From assembly GCA_963771545.1 (NCBI GenBank), contig CAVYTX010000005.1:62001-126000 (forward strand): a DNA stretch of 64,000 bases, read 5' to 3'. The translations under genes and the position numbers were made by a program. Positions 1-9,031 of this stretch are shown here, piece by piece (the first letter of the stretch is position 1; every line of letters starts with the position of its first letter). This stretch comes from CAKZLS01 sp963771545. Its GTDB lineage: Bacteria > Pseudomonadota > Alphaproteobacteria > Rhodospirillales > Defluviicoccaceae. The notes under the pieces were generated by a model. It made no database searches and had not been told where the DNA came from. It worked only from the letters and a program-made list of their open reading frames with translations.

Positions 1-962
1 TTCCGAGGGTTGGGATTGGAGAGGTTGTGTGTCAGCAATTCCAGGCACGCCATGCGTACCGCCACGCCCATTTCCACCTGCTCGCGGATGACGCTGCGCC
101 CGTAATCGTCGGCCACCTCGGAGTCGATCTCGACGCCCCGGTTCATCGGCCCCGGATGCATGATCAGTGCATCGGGTTTCGCTTTCGCCAGATTGTCGTA
201 GTCGAGCGCGAAGAAGTGGAAATACTCGCGGATAGACGGGAAAAAATTGGCGCGCATGCGCTCGGTCTGGAGGCGCAACATCATGACGATGTCGCATCCT
301 TCCAGTCCCCGGTTCATGTCGTGGAAGACCTCGACGCCCAGGCGTTCCGCCCCCGGCGGAATGAGCGTCCGGGGCGCGATGACGCGGACGCTCGCGCCCA
401 TGGTGTTGAGCAAATGGATGTTGGACCGCGCCACACGGGAGTGCAAGACATCTCCACATATGGCCACTCGCAATCCCGACAGATCGCCCCTGCGGCGGCG
501 GATGGTCAAGGCGTCCAGCAGCGCTTGGGTGGGATGCTCATGGCTGCCGTCGCCGGCGTTGATGACGGCGCAATTGACCTTCTCCGACAGAAGCTTGACC
601 GCGCCCAATTCGGGATGGCGCACCACCAGCACATCGGGGTGCATGGCGTTCAAGGTCATGGCCGTATCGATCAGCGTCTCGCCTTTCTTGACGGCACTGG
701 TGGACACCGACATGTTGATAACGTCGCCGCCCAGGCGTTTGCCGGCCAGCTCGAACGACGTGCGGGTACGAGTGGATGCCTCGAAAAATAGATTAATGAT
801 GGTTCGGCCGCGCAGCACCGATTGCTTTTTGTCGGCCCGCCAATTCTGTTCCACATAGCCTTCCGACCGATCGAGTAGCGCCGTGATTTCCGGCGGTGAA
901 AGGCCTTCGATGCCAAGCAGATCACGGTGAGTATAGGAAAAGGCGCTTTCGTCGTCGATCAT
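1..962 (-). CDS. pyrB: Aspartate carbamoyltransferase catalytic subunit (3' end cut by window)
   Basis: Catalyses carbamoyl phosphate + L-aspartate to N-carbamoylaspartate, the committed step of pyrimidine synthesis, in the cytosol. The frame is open from ATG at 962 to the window edge, about 320 residues. That is the full length of the family, so only a few C-terminal codons can be missing. The carbamoyl-phosphate motif STRTR is at residues 63-67, and the HPTQALLDALT and HPGPMNRGVE motifs follow. It lies downstream of ruvX and the AEC transporter on the same strand, probably in one transcription unit. The identification is secure from the motifs. Confidence 0.95.
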   Translation of the reverse strand, partial: MIDDESAFSYTHRDLLGIEGLSPPEITALLDRSEGYVEQNWRADKKQSVLRGRTIINLFFEASTRTRTSFELAGKRLGGDVINMSVSTSAVKKGETLIDTAMTLNAMHPDVLVVRHPELGAVKLLSEKVNCAVINAGDGSHEHPTQALLDALTIRRRRGDLSGLRVAICGDVLHSRVARSNIHLLNTMGASVRVIAPRTLIPPGAERLGVEVFHDMNRGLEGCDIVMMLRLQTERMRANFFPSIREYFHFFALDYDNLAKAKPDALIMHPGPMNRGVEIDSEVADDYGRSVIREQVEMGVAVRMACLELLTHNLSNPNPR

Positions 963-1036
963 GGACCGGGACTATAATGCGGTATCGGGCCCCATGGAAC
1001 CGTTCTCATGGACCTCGCAATGCTCACTGAAGCGCA

Positions 1037-1958
1037 TCAGCCGACCGCAATCAGGATCAGTGGCATGGTGACGGCGGCGGCGATGGTCGTGAGCGTGATG
1101 GATCCGGCCATGATCACGGTGTTCCCGCCCATCTGCCGGGCCATGACATAGGCCGAGGCCGAGCCCGGTAGGGAGGCGTAGAGCACCGGCACGGTCGCCG
1201 TCAGTCCGTCCAGGCCCAACGACCGGCACAAAACGAAAGTAAGGATTGGCAGCAACAGGATCTTTATCGCCGAGGTCACGGCCACCGTCCGGCCCGCCGA
1301 TCGCATGGCCGCCAATTCCAGGCCGGCGCCCACGGCCAGAAGTCCCACCGGCAACGAGGCGCGGCCGAGGATCTCCAGGAGCGGCCCAATGAGAGGCGGC
1401 AAGCCAATGCCGGCGCCATTCAGCACAAGCCCGGTCGCGCAGGCGAGAATCATCGGGTTCTTCGCAATGGCCCACAGCATCGACTTCCACCCGACGGGTG
1501 TCCCCGCGAGCGACGCATAGCGAACCATGGCGACGACGCTAATCGCGTTGACCGCCGGCACGGCGGCGGCAATGCATAGGCTGATCAGCGTCAACCCTTC
1601 GGTGCCGAACAACGCCAGGGCGGCGGCGAGCCCCACATATACGTTGGGTCGGACGCTCCCCTGAATCAGAGACGTGAATGACGGTCCGTCGAGACGGAGC
1701 GGAAACCTGAGCCAGAAGGTCAACGCCACGACGATGACGATTCCGGCGATCAACGCGCCGACCATGGGCAACACCCGCAGGTCCGCCATGTCGGCTTTGG
1801 CGGTGGTGGCCACGAGAAGGGACGGAAAAAACACATAAAAAGTGATTTCGTTCGGCGGCGCCCCAGAAGGCATCGGGCACAAACCGCCATTTCTTGAACA
1901 GATACCCCAGCAGAATCACCGCGAATACGGGTGTCAGGGCGCCGATGATATGGATCAC
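1037..1958 (-). pseudogene. AEC-family (auxin efflux carrier type) transporter, single-base frameshift
   Basis: Ten-helix secondary transporter family. Bacterial members often move malate or other organic anions, but the substrate here is unknown. The N-terminus (MIHIIGALTPVFAVILLGYL, from ATG 1958) and the body (from about TFYVFFPSLLVATT to the stop at 1037) are in different frames. Removing one base from the T run at 1846-1848 (plus strand) joins them as ...FWGAAER-ITFYVFFPSLL..., the usual family sequence, giving about 307 aa. This is either a recent inactivating indel or a sequencing error. The start overlaps the ruvX stop by 4 nt, so the two are translationally coupled. Confidence 0.85.
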
Positions 1959-2440
1959 GGCGCCGGCCCCGCCGGCCGCATGCCGATGGCGTCGAGCGCG
2001 CCCTGGAGGATGTAGGCGGCCGCCGCCTTGTCGATGACGTCACGTCGGCGCTTGCGGCTCATGTCCGCTTCGGCGATCAGCATGCGTTGAACCGCCGCCG
2101 TGGACAGGCGCTCGTCCCAGAACGCCAGTGGCAGATCCAGCACTTCCAGCAGGTTGGCGGCAAACTGGCGGACCGACTGGCATTTCGGCCCCTCGGTCCC
2201 ATCCATGCTGACAGGAAGGCCGAGCAGCAGACCGCCCACGTCATGCTGATGAACGAGTGACTTCAGCTGGTCCGCGTCGTTTGTGAACTTGGTTCGCTTT
2301 AGCGTTTTCAGCGGCGTCGCCACCGTTAGCGAGAGATCCGACAGCGCCAGTCCCAACGTCTTGCTACCCACATCGATGCCCAGCAACCGGTGGTTTCCCG
2401 CCCCACTGAGTTTAAGCTCATGGATCTCGATGATCGCCAT
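1955..2440 (-). CDS. ruvX: Holliday junction resolvase-like protein RuvX/YqgF
   Basis: RNase H-fold nuclease family, implicated in rRNA processing and in resolving recombination intermediates; 161 aa, slightly longer than the roughly 138 aa E. coli protein because of N- and C-terminal extensions. The GIDVGSKTLGLALSD strand (about residues 21-35) carries the first acidic residue, DERLST the second motif, and the C-terminal DKAAAAYILQ the final Asp. It is the first gene of a leftward run ruvX / AEC / pyrB. In many alphaproteobacteria ruvX is divergent from gatCAB. Here accessory DNA sits upstream instead, so an insertion boundary probably lies near 2450. Confidence 0.9.
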   Translation of the reverse strand: MAIIEIHELKLSGAGNHRLLGIDVGSKTLGLALSDLSLTVATPLKTLKRTKFTNDADQLKSLVHQHDVGGLLLGLPVSMDGTEGPKCQSVRQFAANLLEVLDLPLAFWDERLSTAAVQRMLIAEADMSRKRRRDVIDKAAAAYILQGALDAIGMRPAGPAP

Positions 2441-2702
2441 GCCGGCCCCCGCGGAAGTTGCGGCGGCAACTCTAGAAGGTTATTCCACGATACTGAACCA
2501 CGTTGCAAAGCAAACCAAACGCCTTACGATCCCGCCGCTCGGGGCGCCGCGGCGAAATGGCGGTCAGTTGCGAGACGAGAAGCACGCTCGCCGGGTGTTG
2601 GACACCACCACTGGTGGCAAACTTCAGATCTTCGAGAGGATATCGCACGAGAACGTTCGCTCCCTTTGCGGCGTTTCTCCATAGCGGCTTCGAGCGCGAT
2701 CC

Positions 2703-3307
2703 TTACACAGTGTTCGGCAGCGGCTTGAACCCGGGTTGACTCTTCACTCCGTTATCACCGGACGCGTGGAAATAAATCTGGTCGCCGGCCTCGTTACCCA
2801 CCTCGCGGTATGTCGCATCCCAATAGATCGAGCCACCGAAGTTCGTGTCGCAAATATAAAGGGTGCCCGTGGCGTTGCAGTCGAAATTCTGAAGCTGAAA
2901 TTTGCCGGTCACATCGGTAACGTCTTGCCATTGGCGAATTATGTAAGCCTTCTCGCCGGCGGTCACGTCCAGGTTATGCAGCGACACGTTGTGGAGATTG
3001 GCGCCACCCTGTGTGTTCTCCACGTGGATAAGCGGCGCGCCGTCGGGGATTTTGCCCCACTCCCAACGGGATGTGGAAATGAAAGCGTTGACACAATTGC
3101 GTATGGCGATCTGGCAGGCGTCGTTACTATTGCCGGCGGCTTCCAAAGAGCAACGCATCATGCTGAAATCAGCGCAAGCGTAGATATCCACGACTTTCTC
3201 GTGAGAACCAGACCATTGGCCGCAAATTCTATCCAGCGCGACCGTGGTATTGGTTTGGCAAGCCAAGTACAGGAACGCGCCACTCATCCCGCCGCACTGG
3301 CACTTGC
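2703..3307 (-). pseudogene. Tailspike / pectate-lyase-superfamily protein, C-terminal part (severed by IS5)
   Basis: C-terminal 200 or so codons of the gene that begins at 5190. The segment is rich in Asn, Gly and Thr with repeated short beta-strand patterns, as in the C-terminus of phage beta-helix tailspikes. An internal ATG at 3287 could start a 194-aa fragment, but there is no sign that this is a native start. Deleting the IS (3311-4226) and one TAA copy joins ...LFI to SKCQCGGMSGAFLYL in frame, giving one 522-aa protein. About 260 bp with no recognisable gene separates its stop from ruvX. Confidence 0.8.
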
Positions 3308-3310
3308 TAA

Positions 3311-4226
3311 GAAGCCGTCTTGAAACTCAATTTTTGGCTGGATTGGCGGGTTCAGATGTGATTCCAAACGGTTGTCAAAGCTAGTTTGGAGGGGCACATG
3401 TGGACACCGACCACCCGGCGGCAACATAGCCGCGATCATCTGCGTTATGGAAGCGATCTGAGCGATGCGGAGTGGGAGATCATCGCGCCGTTCATGCCGC
3501 CGCCGGCGCGGACCGGCCGGCCCCGCGAATGGCCGATGCGCGAGATCATGAACGCCATCTTCTACGTCCTGCGGGCCGGCTGCGCCTGGCGCATGCTGCC
3601 CAAGGACTTCCCGCCGATGACGACGGTCTACGGTTGGTTCCTGCGCTTCCGCCGCGAGGGCCTGTTCGAGACCATCAACCACCATCTCGTCGCGCTCGAC
3701 CGCGAGCGGGTCGGGCGGGAGGCCAGTCCGTCGGCGGCGGTGATCGACAGCCAGAGCGTCAAGACCGTCGAAGCCGGCGGCCCCAGGGGCTACGACGGGG
3801 CCAAGAAGATCAAGGGCCGCAAGCGCCACGCCATGGTCGATACCGATGGGCGGGCGCTGGTGATTCAAGCCCACCCGGCCGACATTCAGGATCGCGACGG
3901 CGCGATCCCGCTGCTCAAGGCGTCGCGGCGATCGTTCCCCTTCGTCGAACTCGCCTTCGCCGACAGCGCCTATGGCGCCCAGCGGGTCAAGGACGCCACC
4001 TGCATCGCCATCGAGGTGGTCAAGAAGATCGCTGACCAGGTCGGCTTCCAGGTCCTGCCAAGGCGATGGGTGGTCGAGCGCTTCTTCGCCTGGATCAACC
4101 GTAACCGAAGGCTCGCCAAAGACTTCGAAGCCACCATCGCCTCCGCCCAAACCTTCCTCTACGCCGCTTCCGTCATGATGCTCACCCGACGCTTGGCACG
4201 CTCAACATGAGTTTCGAGTCGGACTC
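3311..4226 (+). mobile_element. IS5-family insertion sequence (IS1031-like, 916 bp)
   Basis: Complete element. The terminal inverted repeats match at 15 of 19 positions: the left end starts GAAGCCGTCTTGAAACTCA and the right end, read inward, is GAGTCCGACTCGAAACTCA. The target duplication is TAA, at 3308-3310 and 4227-4229. A TNA-type 3-bp duplication and a length near 0.9 kb fit the IS1031 subgroup. The element carries one transposase gene and interrupts the leftward tailspike gene. I see no second copy in the window. Confidence 0.9.
3398..4210 (+). CDS. IS5-family DDE transposase
   Basis: 270-aa transposase, intact. The N-terminal DUF4096-like segment (LSDAEWEIIAPFMPPP) is followed by the DDE core. 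The first Asp is in VIDSQSVKT, the second in FADSAYGAQ, and the Glu in RRWVVERFFAWINRNRR, the Y/R-rich signature of IS5. ATG 3398 was chosen because a GGAGGGG Shine-Dalgarno ends 3 nt upstream; an in-frame TTG at 3386 lies inside that ribosome site. The gene is full length and probably functional. Confidence 0.95.
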   Translation: MWTPTTRRQHSRDHLRYGSDLSDAEWEIIAPFMPPPARTGRPREWPMREIMNAIFYVLRAGCAWRMLPKDFPPMTTVYGWFLRFRREGLFETINHHLVALDRERVGREASPSAAVIDSQSVKTVEAGGPRGYDGAKKIKGRKRHAMVDTDGRALVIQAHPADIQDRDGAIPLLKASRRSFPFVELAFADSAYGAQRVKDATCIAIEVVKKIADQVGFQVLPRRWVVERFFAWINRNRRLAKDFEATIASAQTFLYAASVMMLTRRLARST

Positions 4227-5190
4227 TAATAAACAGGTTTGATGTATAAGCGCCCGCTTTGTCGTGGTCTGATTGGACGCAACGAAAGCCTTTGTAGAAA
4301 TAGCAGTTATCAATGGATACCTGATTGGTGGCGCCTCCGATGGCATTCTTGCCGAAGTCAATTGCCACCGCGCCGGGGTCCGAAGTGGGAGTTTTCCACT
4401 CGAACCACAGATCCCGGATCTCCAGCATCCGCTGCGTGTTGTTCGGAAACCCTTCCCCGTCGGCGGTCAGCATGAAGAACCCCTTATCCGCTGATTTCTG
4501 ATAAAGCCGGCCGCCACCAAGGATGTGGGCCATGACAACACTAGAACTGAAATTAAGAGTGTCCGTGAGCAGGTAGCCGCCTTGCGTGGGTGGTACTTCC
4601 AGTGTCCCGCCGGGAAAGTGCTTTTCTGTTCCAGTGCCGAGGGCCGACACCGACGCGGCCGACAACGCTGCGATTGCATATTCAAACGCGGTTTGATCGG
4701 ATGTTGTCCCGTCGCCGGTGGCGCCAAAATCAACAACATTCACCTTCATCGGGTTCGCGCTTATGCGCCGATACCTTTTGTACCCGGATGGAGTGGTCGG
4801 CGCGAACAGATGCCCGCCATCCTCGGGGGCCGTTTCGTGAATAACGATAATGACCCCGCCGCCACGTGTGCTCCCGGAACGATAACTATCAACCCAAATT
4901 CGATCCCCGACACTTAGAGAGTCCGCATTCAGCGCTTTCAGATCCGCAATGGTCGCTACAGAAGCCGCCCAAATTCCACCGCCACCGGCGGGCGGGCCGT
5001 CAAACTCCGGGCCGTTCTCTGTCGATTTGACGGCAACAAACGTGCCGACTTGGCCGCTGTAACTGGCAGGTGTGTCGGTCAGGTCCGTGAACGTAGAAGT
5101 ACCACCACCGGTCGGATGGCCATCAAGATAATGGAAAGTATCGATAAGGGTTCCTGTCGGACCATTAACAGTTAAGCTTATATTACCCAT
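4227..5190 (-). pseudogene. Tailspike / pectate-lyase-superfamily protein, N-terminal part (severed by IS5)
   Basis: Starts at ATG 5190. The N-terminal about 70 residues contain FTDLTDTPASYSGQVGTFV, a segment typical of phage tail fibres and spikes. From about residue 150, VNVVDFGATGDGTTSDQTAF is the start motif of the pectate_lyase_3 beta-helix, a fold used for polysaccharide depolymerisation by phage spikes. Translation now runs into the IS and stops at 4159, adding about 23 foreign residues. No other virion genes adjoin it, so this is a prophage remnant or a domesticated depolymerase. The unbroken gene would encode 522 aa. Confidence 0.8.
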
Positions 5191-5246
5191 TTTTATTGAC
5201 TCGTACTTTCTCCATAAGATCTAAAAATAGAATTTTTTGAATGCTC

Positions 5247-5656
5247 TCAATGGCTTGTCCTGCGGTCGGCCATTTCCCGGCGGAGCTTGGCGCACAGCAA
5301 CCATGCCGTCTTGTAGGAGCCGATCGCGAGCTGCATTCGCGGTTGCGCGGCCGAGATGCCGTTGGAATGGGTCGCCATCAGATAGGCGGCCCAAACCAGA
5401 TCGTGAGGCCGAGTTTGGCGCGGCGCATCACCGTCCCGGCGGTGACCGACGTCTGCTTGCCGCAACCCGCGCACTCCCAGGTGAACGGCTTGGTCGACAG
5501 GCGCCAGGCCTTGGCCCCGTCGCACGCCGGACACCGGAAGCCGTCCGGCCAGCGCACCGCGGCAAGGTATTCGTCACAAGCGGCTTCGTCGGGAAAGTGG
5601 CGCTGAAACTCCGGAAGCGAACGGAGAAAGTCGGTCACGGCGGGCCCTCCGATCAA
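5247..5656 (-). pseudogene. IS1595-family (ISXO2-like) transposase remnant
   Basis: The N-terminal 90 residues have the IS1595 zinc ribbon: FPDEAACDEYLAAVRWPDGF, then CPACDGAKAW and CAGCGKQTSVTAGT. The frame then breaks. One T is missing at the run 5393-5395 (plus strand), so ...LTIWFG-PPI stops early, while the other frame continues WAAYLMATHSNGISA and GSYKTAWLLCAKLRREM. The sequence ends at about residue 140 of an expected 300 or more, with no DDE residues left. It is a dead, truncated copy lying directly upstream of the tailspike gene. Confidence 0.8.
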
Positions 5657-6163
5657 AATGTTCGCGTTATGTTCTACGTCATCGGGCTGCCCCTGTCACC
5701 ACATTTCGAATTACCGGACGCTCAGGGATAAGCCTTTGCTCTTAAACACGCGTTATCTCGTGTGTCCCCTTACTCCCTATTCGTCAGTGACGATGCGAGG
5801 CGCCCGGTGAATTCACCGATGGACCAATCCCGCTTCGAACCCTCGCAAACCGAGGCTGCGGGGACTGTCAAGTCATCGCTAAGTCAGCCATGCCGTATCG
5901 GGTACAATCATCAGAGAGTCGATTTGGGGGTAGGGCCGAATTACCAGATCGATGCCGGCCGGCAAAAGATACTTGCCACCGAGCAGCGTCAACACGCAGG
6001 CCAGGTCCGCTGGGTCAATGCGCGGGTAAAGGCGGACCGGCTTACTTCGAGCGGGACGCACCAGAACCGCAATACGACTTGGTTTTCATAGTATAGGTAA
6101 TTATACCTATGATGCGCTGGTGTCAAGCCGGACCTTAACTTGACGACTTTCTTGGTGTTCCAA
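5657..6163. other. Intergenic accessory stretch, no convincing gene
   Basis: About 500 bp between the IS1595 remnant and palindromic repeat copy 1. The only ORF with any context is a 60-codon minus-strand frame at 6061-5879 with a GTG start. It lies downstream of a promoter-like pair at 6100-6126, has no Shine-Dalgarno, and I do not recognise its product. The rest shows no conserved protein-like frame. Confidence 0.5.
6093..6126 (-). promoter_or_regulatory. Candidate leftward promoter with operator-like palindrome
   Basis: On the minus strand a perfect TTGACA (6126-6121) and a perfect TATAAT (6105-6100) are separated by 15 nt, shorter than the usual 16-18. The -10 lies inside an inverted repeat, ATAGGTA / ATTA / TACCTAT (6093-6110). 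It points toward the unrecognised 60-codon frame at 6061-5879. Two consensus hexamers plus a palindrome are suggestive, but the tight spacing keeps this tentative. Confidence 0.35.
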
Positions 6164-6432
6164 CTCGTACCGACTATCACAGTTCCGTACCCCATGTGAT
6201 TGCTTTTCCCGTGTCCTCGGCAGGAGGCGGCGCGCCGGCGATGCCGGAGCATCGTCAAGTGCCGTCGACGCCCCGAGGACACGGGAAAAGCAACCCTCCG
6301 GGCGGTCTTCCGAGGCCCCGGCGGCGTTGCGGGCCGCTTGCGATGCTCCAGCATCACGGCGCGCCCCGCGCCTGGCGGGACGACCTCGGAAGACCGTCAC
6401 ATGGGGCACGGAACTGAGATAGTCGGTACTAG
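6164..6432. repeat. Branched palindromic repeat, copy 1 (three-way junction)
   Basis: 269-bp element with three nested or adjacent stems. Outer stem P1 is 6167-6199 with 6397-6429 (31 of 33 paired). P2 is 6200-6220 with 6273-6293, a perfect 21 bp. P3 is 6303-6315 with 6384-6396, a perfect 13 bp. P1 abuts P2 and P3 directly, and a 9-nt linker separates P2 from P3. Each arm ends in a small hairpin: CGATGC-CGGA-GCATCG in P2 and GATGC-TCCA-GCATC in P3. The ends are CTCG and CTAG. A diverged, inverted copy lies at 14890-15159. No coding function is apparent. Confidence 0.9.
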
Positions 6433-6798
6433 CGCCCGTTGGTATTTGGCGAATGGGCCACGAGACCATCTGTCATCTGTTCTTTCTCCTGCCCAAAATT
6501 TACACGAGAATACTAACCTTGGATTTTATCCGAGAGAACTGCCCAATTCCGAACTCAAGGACAAATCCAATAAATACAGACTATTACACAGACCTTCAGG
6601 GACAGCGCCGGATTTCACGTCACGATCAATGTAAAAATATATCTGCAAATGATTATCACTTGTTATTTAAAAATATGCGACTCCTTTAAATAATTCTCTA
6701 TTCGCTATTGTAATGTTTATGTAAGATAAACTCGAAAAATAGGCAAAGATAATAAGAATAATTATTATCAACCCTGCTGAAGGGAAGGGAGGAGCGCA
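6433..6798. other. AT-rich leader upstream of the hydrogenase operon
   Basis: 366 bp, markedly AT-rich toward the right in an otherwise GC-rich window. Short plus-strand ORFs occur (for example a 78-codon one from 6453), but they show no family resemblance or ribosome site. It most likely holds the hydrogenase promoter and regulatory sites; see the inverted repeat at 6748-6770. Confidence 0.6.
6748..6770 (+). promoter_or_regulatory. Fur-box-like inverted repeat upstream of the hydrogenase
   Basis: GATAATAA (6748-6755) and TTATTATC (6762-6769) are perfect inverted arms around a 6-nt centre. The overlapping 15-mer at 6756-6770 (GAATAATTATTATCA) matches 12 of the 14 defined positions of the 7-1-7 Fur consensus TGATAAT-N-ATTATCA. 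It ends 28 nt before the small-subunit start, so binding would block transcription or elongation. Control by Fur or another metal regulator is an inference. Confidence 0.4.
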
Positions 6799-7980
6799 AT
6801 GCCCGGTGGCACACACCGATCGACCCCTCGTGAATTTGGCGACCTTGACGGATATCGAGGTGCGCTTGGTGGCCTGAACCGAAGGGACTTCCTCAAATAC
6901 TGTACCGGTGTCGCGGCGACCTTGGGAATTTCCTCGTCGCTGGGAGTGCGCATCGCCGATGCGGCGACAAACCCCGGCAGACCGCCGGTGTTCTGGCTGT
7001 CCGGGCAGGCCTGCACCGGCTGCACCGAAAGCCTGCTCAGGTCCAACCATCCCACGCTCGATACCTTGATCCTCGATATGATCTCGTTGGATTACCACGA
7101 GACCCTGTGTGCCGGCGCCGGGAAGCAGGCGGAAGATTTCAAAAGCCAGGCGATGACGAAGCATTGGGGCAACTACGTTCTCGTGGTCGATGGCGCGATC
7201 CCGACGAAGGACGATGGAATTTATTGCAAGGTCGCGGGCGAGACGTTCCTTCACAGCGTCAAGCACGCGGCCGAAGGCGCCGCAGTCATCATTGCCATGG
7301 GTTCGTGCTCCTCGTGGGGCGGAATTCCCTCGAGCGATCCGAACCCGACGATGGCGAAGGCCGCCCACGAGGTTCTTCCGGACAAAACCGTCATAAACGT
7401 TCCCGGATGTCCGCCCAACGCTTACAACCTGCTATCGACGATCCTGTACGTCTTGACCTTCAACAAGGCGCCCGAGCTCGACGGCAAGAACCGCCCGAAG
7501 TTCGCCTATGCACGCCTTATCCATGAGAACTGCGAGCGTCGGCCGCATTTCGACGCCGGCCGGTTCGCCCTCGAGTTCGGCGACGCCGGCCACCGTCAGG
7601 GGTGGTGTCTTTACAAAATTGGCTGCAAGGGCCCGGAAACTTACGCCAACTGTCCGGCGATCGGCTTCTATGGCGTGGGCGAAGGCGCGTGGCCGGTGGG
7701 AACCGGCGCTCCGTGCTTCGGCTGCACCGAGCAAGGCGTGGGCTTCACCAAGCCGATCCACGCGCTCGCCAATGTACTGACTTTGACGCCGCCGACCGCG
7801 TTTCCCCAGATCGCGGAGCAAAAAGGCCAGGGCATGACGGTTGGCGCCGCCGCTCTCGCGTCGGGCGTTGTCGGTGCCGCGTTGGGAGGGGGAGCCGTGT
7901 TGGCGAGTCGGCTCGGCAAGGGGAAGCCGGTGGAGGACAGGGTGGGCAAACCATCAAGTCACGACAAGAAATCCGATTAG
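6799..7980 (+). CDS. hybO: [NiFe] hydrogenase small subunit, HybO-type
   Basis: Electron-transfer subunit of a periplasm-facing uptake hydrogenase. The Tat signal NRRDFLK is at residues 27-33. The proximal 4Fe-4S cysteines start with CTGCTE (C72, C75), followed by the conserved GSCSSWGGIP and VPGCPPN segments. The distal and medial cluster cysteines lie in CLYKIGCKGP and APCFGCTEQG. A hydrophobic helix near residues 347-366 anchors the C-terminus in the membrane. Length 393 aa is normal. GGGAGGAG 4 nt before ATG supports the start. It is the first gene of a five-gene operon. Confidence 0.95.
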   Translation: MPGGTHRSTPREFGDLDGYRGALGGLNRRDFLKYCTGVAATLGISSSLGVRIADAATNPGRPPVFWLSGQACTGCTESLLRSNHPTLDTLILDMISLDYHETLCAGAGKQAEDFKSQAMTKHWGNYVLVVDGAIPTKDDGIYCKVAGETFLHSVKHAAEGAAVIIAMGSCSSWGGIPSSDPNPTMAKAAHEVLPDKTVINVPGCPPNAYNLLSTILYVLTFNKAPELDGKNRPKFAYARLIHENCERRPHFDAGRFALEFGDAGHRQGWCLYKIGCKGPETYANCPAIGFYGVGEGAWPVGTGAPCFGCTEQGVGFTKPIHALANVLTLTPPTAFPQIAEQKGQGMTVGAAALASGVVGAALGGGAVLASRLGKGKPVEDRVGKPSSHDKKSD

Positions 7981-7989
7981 GAGGCCGCC

Positions 7990-9015
7990 ATGACCATAAA
8001 CCGTCGCGATTTCCTGAAGGGTGTGGCGGGCGGCGGCGCGGCGGTGGCGGCCGTGGCCACGACCGCCGGCGATGCCCAGGCCATCCAGCGCGCGCCCAAG
8101 GATCGGCCGCCGGATGCCGTCGGCCTTCTCTACGACTCGACGCTGTGCGTGGGGTGCAAGGCCTGCGTGGCCGGCTGCAAGCGCGCCAATAACATGCCGC
8201 CCGAGATCGATCCCGGACAGCAGGGCTGGAATTCGGGAACCTGGGACTCGCCCAAGGATCTCTCGGGCAGCACCCTGAACGTGATCAAGGTTTACCGGAA
8301 TGGCACCGTCGAGCAGAAGGACCGCGCGGAAAACGGTTTTGCCTTCATCAAGCGGCAGTGCCTGCATTGTGTCGATCCCTCGTGCGTATCGTGCTGTCCG
8401 GTGTCGGCCATGATCAAGGACCCCGAAACCGGAATCGTCAGTCACGACAAGGATCGCTGCATCGGTTGCCGCTACTGCGTGTTCGGCTGTCCGTTCCAGG
8501 TTCCCAAATATGAATTCAACGACGCTTTCGGTCAGATCCAGAAATGCCAGCTTTGCAAGCATCTGCTGGCCGAGGGCGAGTTGCCCGGTTGCGTGGCTTC
8601 CTGTCCAACGGGGGCCACGTTGTTTGGCCGCGTCGAGGACCTTCGGAAAGAGGGGCATCGGCGGCTCAGCCTCAAACCCGGCGATACCTATGCCTATCCC
8701 CGCGGCGACATCAACGGCAAGTATGGTCTCTACAATCCCCCGAATGAGAAGGTAGTTGCCGCCGAATATCTGCCGGAAGTTTATGGCGAGAACGTGCTTG
8801 GAGGCGTTCAGGCCCTGTATTTGTCGGCCGTTCCGTTCGACAAGCTCGGCCTGCCGCACGGCAACGTTCCCGATCATGCCTACGCCACCGAAACGGAAGG
8901 CGTTCAGCACCTGCTCTACACCGGAATGATCGCGCCGGCCGTTGTGCTGACGGGACTGATTCTGTTGGCCCGGCGAAACTTCGACAAGCATCACCCCGAG
9001 GACGAAGAAGACTAG
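7990..9015 (+). CDS. hybA: Hydrogenase ferredoxin-like subunit HybA
   Basis: 341-aa Fe-S protein that passes electrons from the hydrogenase small subunit to HybB. The Tat motif NRRDFLKG is at residues 4-11. The first cysteine motif, CVGCKACVAGCKRAN, is followed by CLHCVDPSCVSCCP, CIGCRYCVFGCPF and CQLCKHLL...CVASCPTGA, consistent with four 4Fe-4S clusters. A single C-terminal membrane helix (APAVVLTGLILLA) ends the protein. The start is 9 nt after hybO, with GGAGG just upstream. Confidence 0.93.
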   Translation: MTINRRDFLKGVAGGGAAVAAVATTAGDAQAIQRAPKDRPPDAVGLLYDSTLCVGCKACVAGCKRANNMPPEIDPGQQGWNSGTWDSPKDLSGSTLNVIKVYRNGTVEQKDRAENGFAFIKRQCLHCVDPSCVSCCPVSAMIKDPETGIVSHDKDRCIGCRYCVFGCPFQVPKYEFNDAFGQIQKCQLCKHLLAEGELPGCVASCPTGATLFGRVEDLRKEGHRRLSLKPGDTYAYPRGDINGKYGLYNPPNEKVVAAEYLPEVYGENVLGGVQALYLSAVPFDKLGLPHGNVPDHAYATETEGVQHLLYTGMIAPAVVLTGLILLARRNFDKHHPEDEED

Positions 9016-9031
9016 AGGAGCGGAGGATATC

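Noticed and set aside
6453..6689. 78-codon plus-strand ORF in the hydrogenase leader
   Set aside because: No Shine-Dalgarno, no family resemblance, AT-rich composition unlike genes around it; probably chance.
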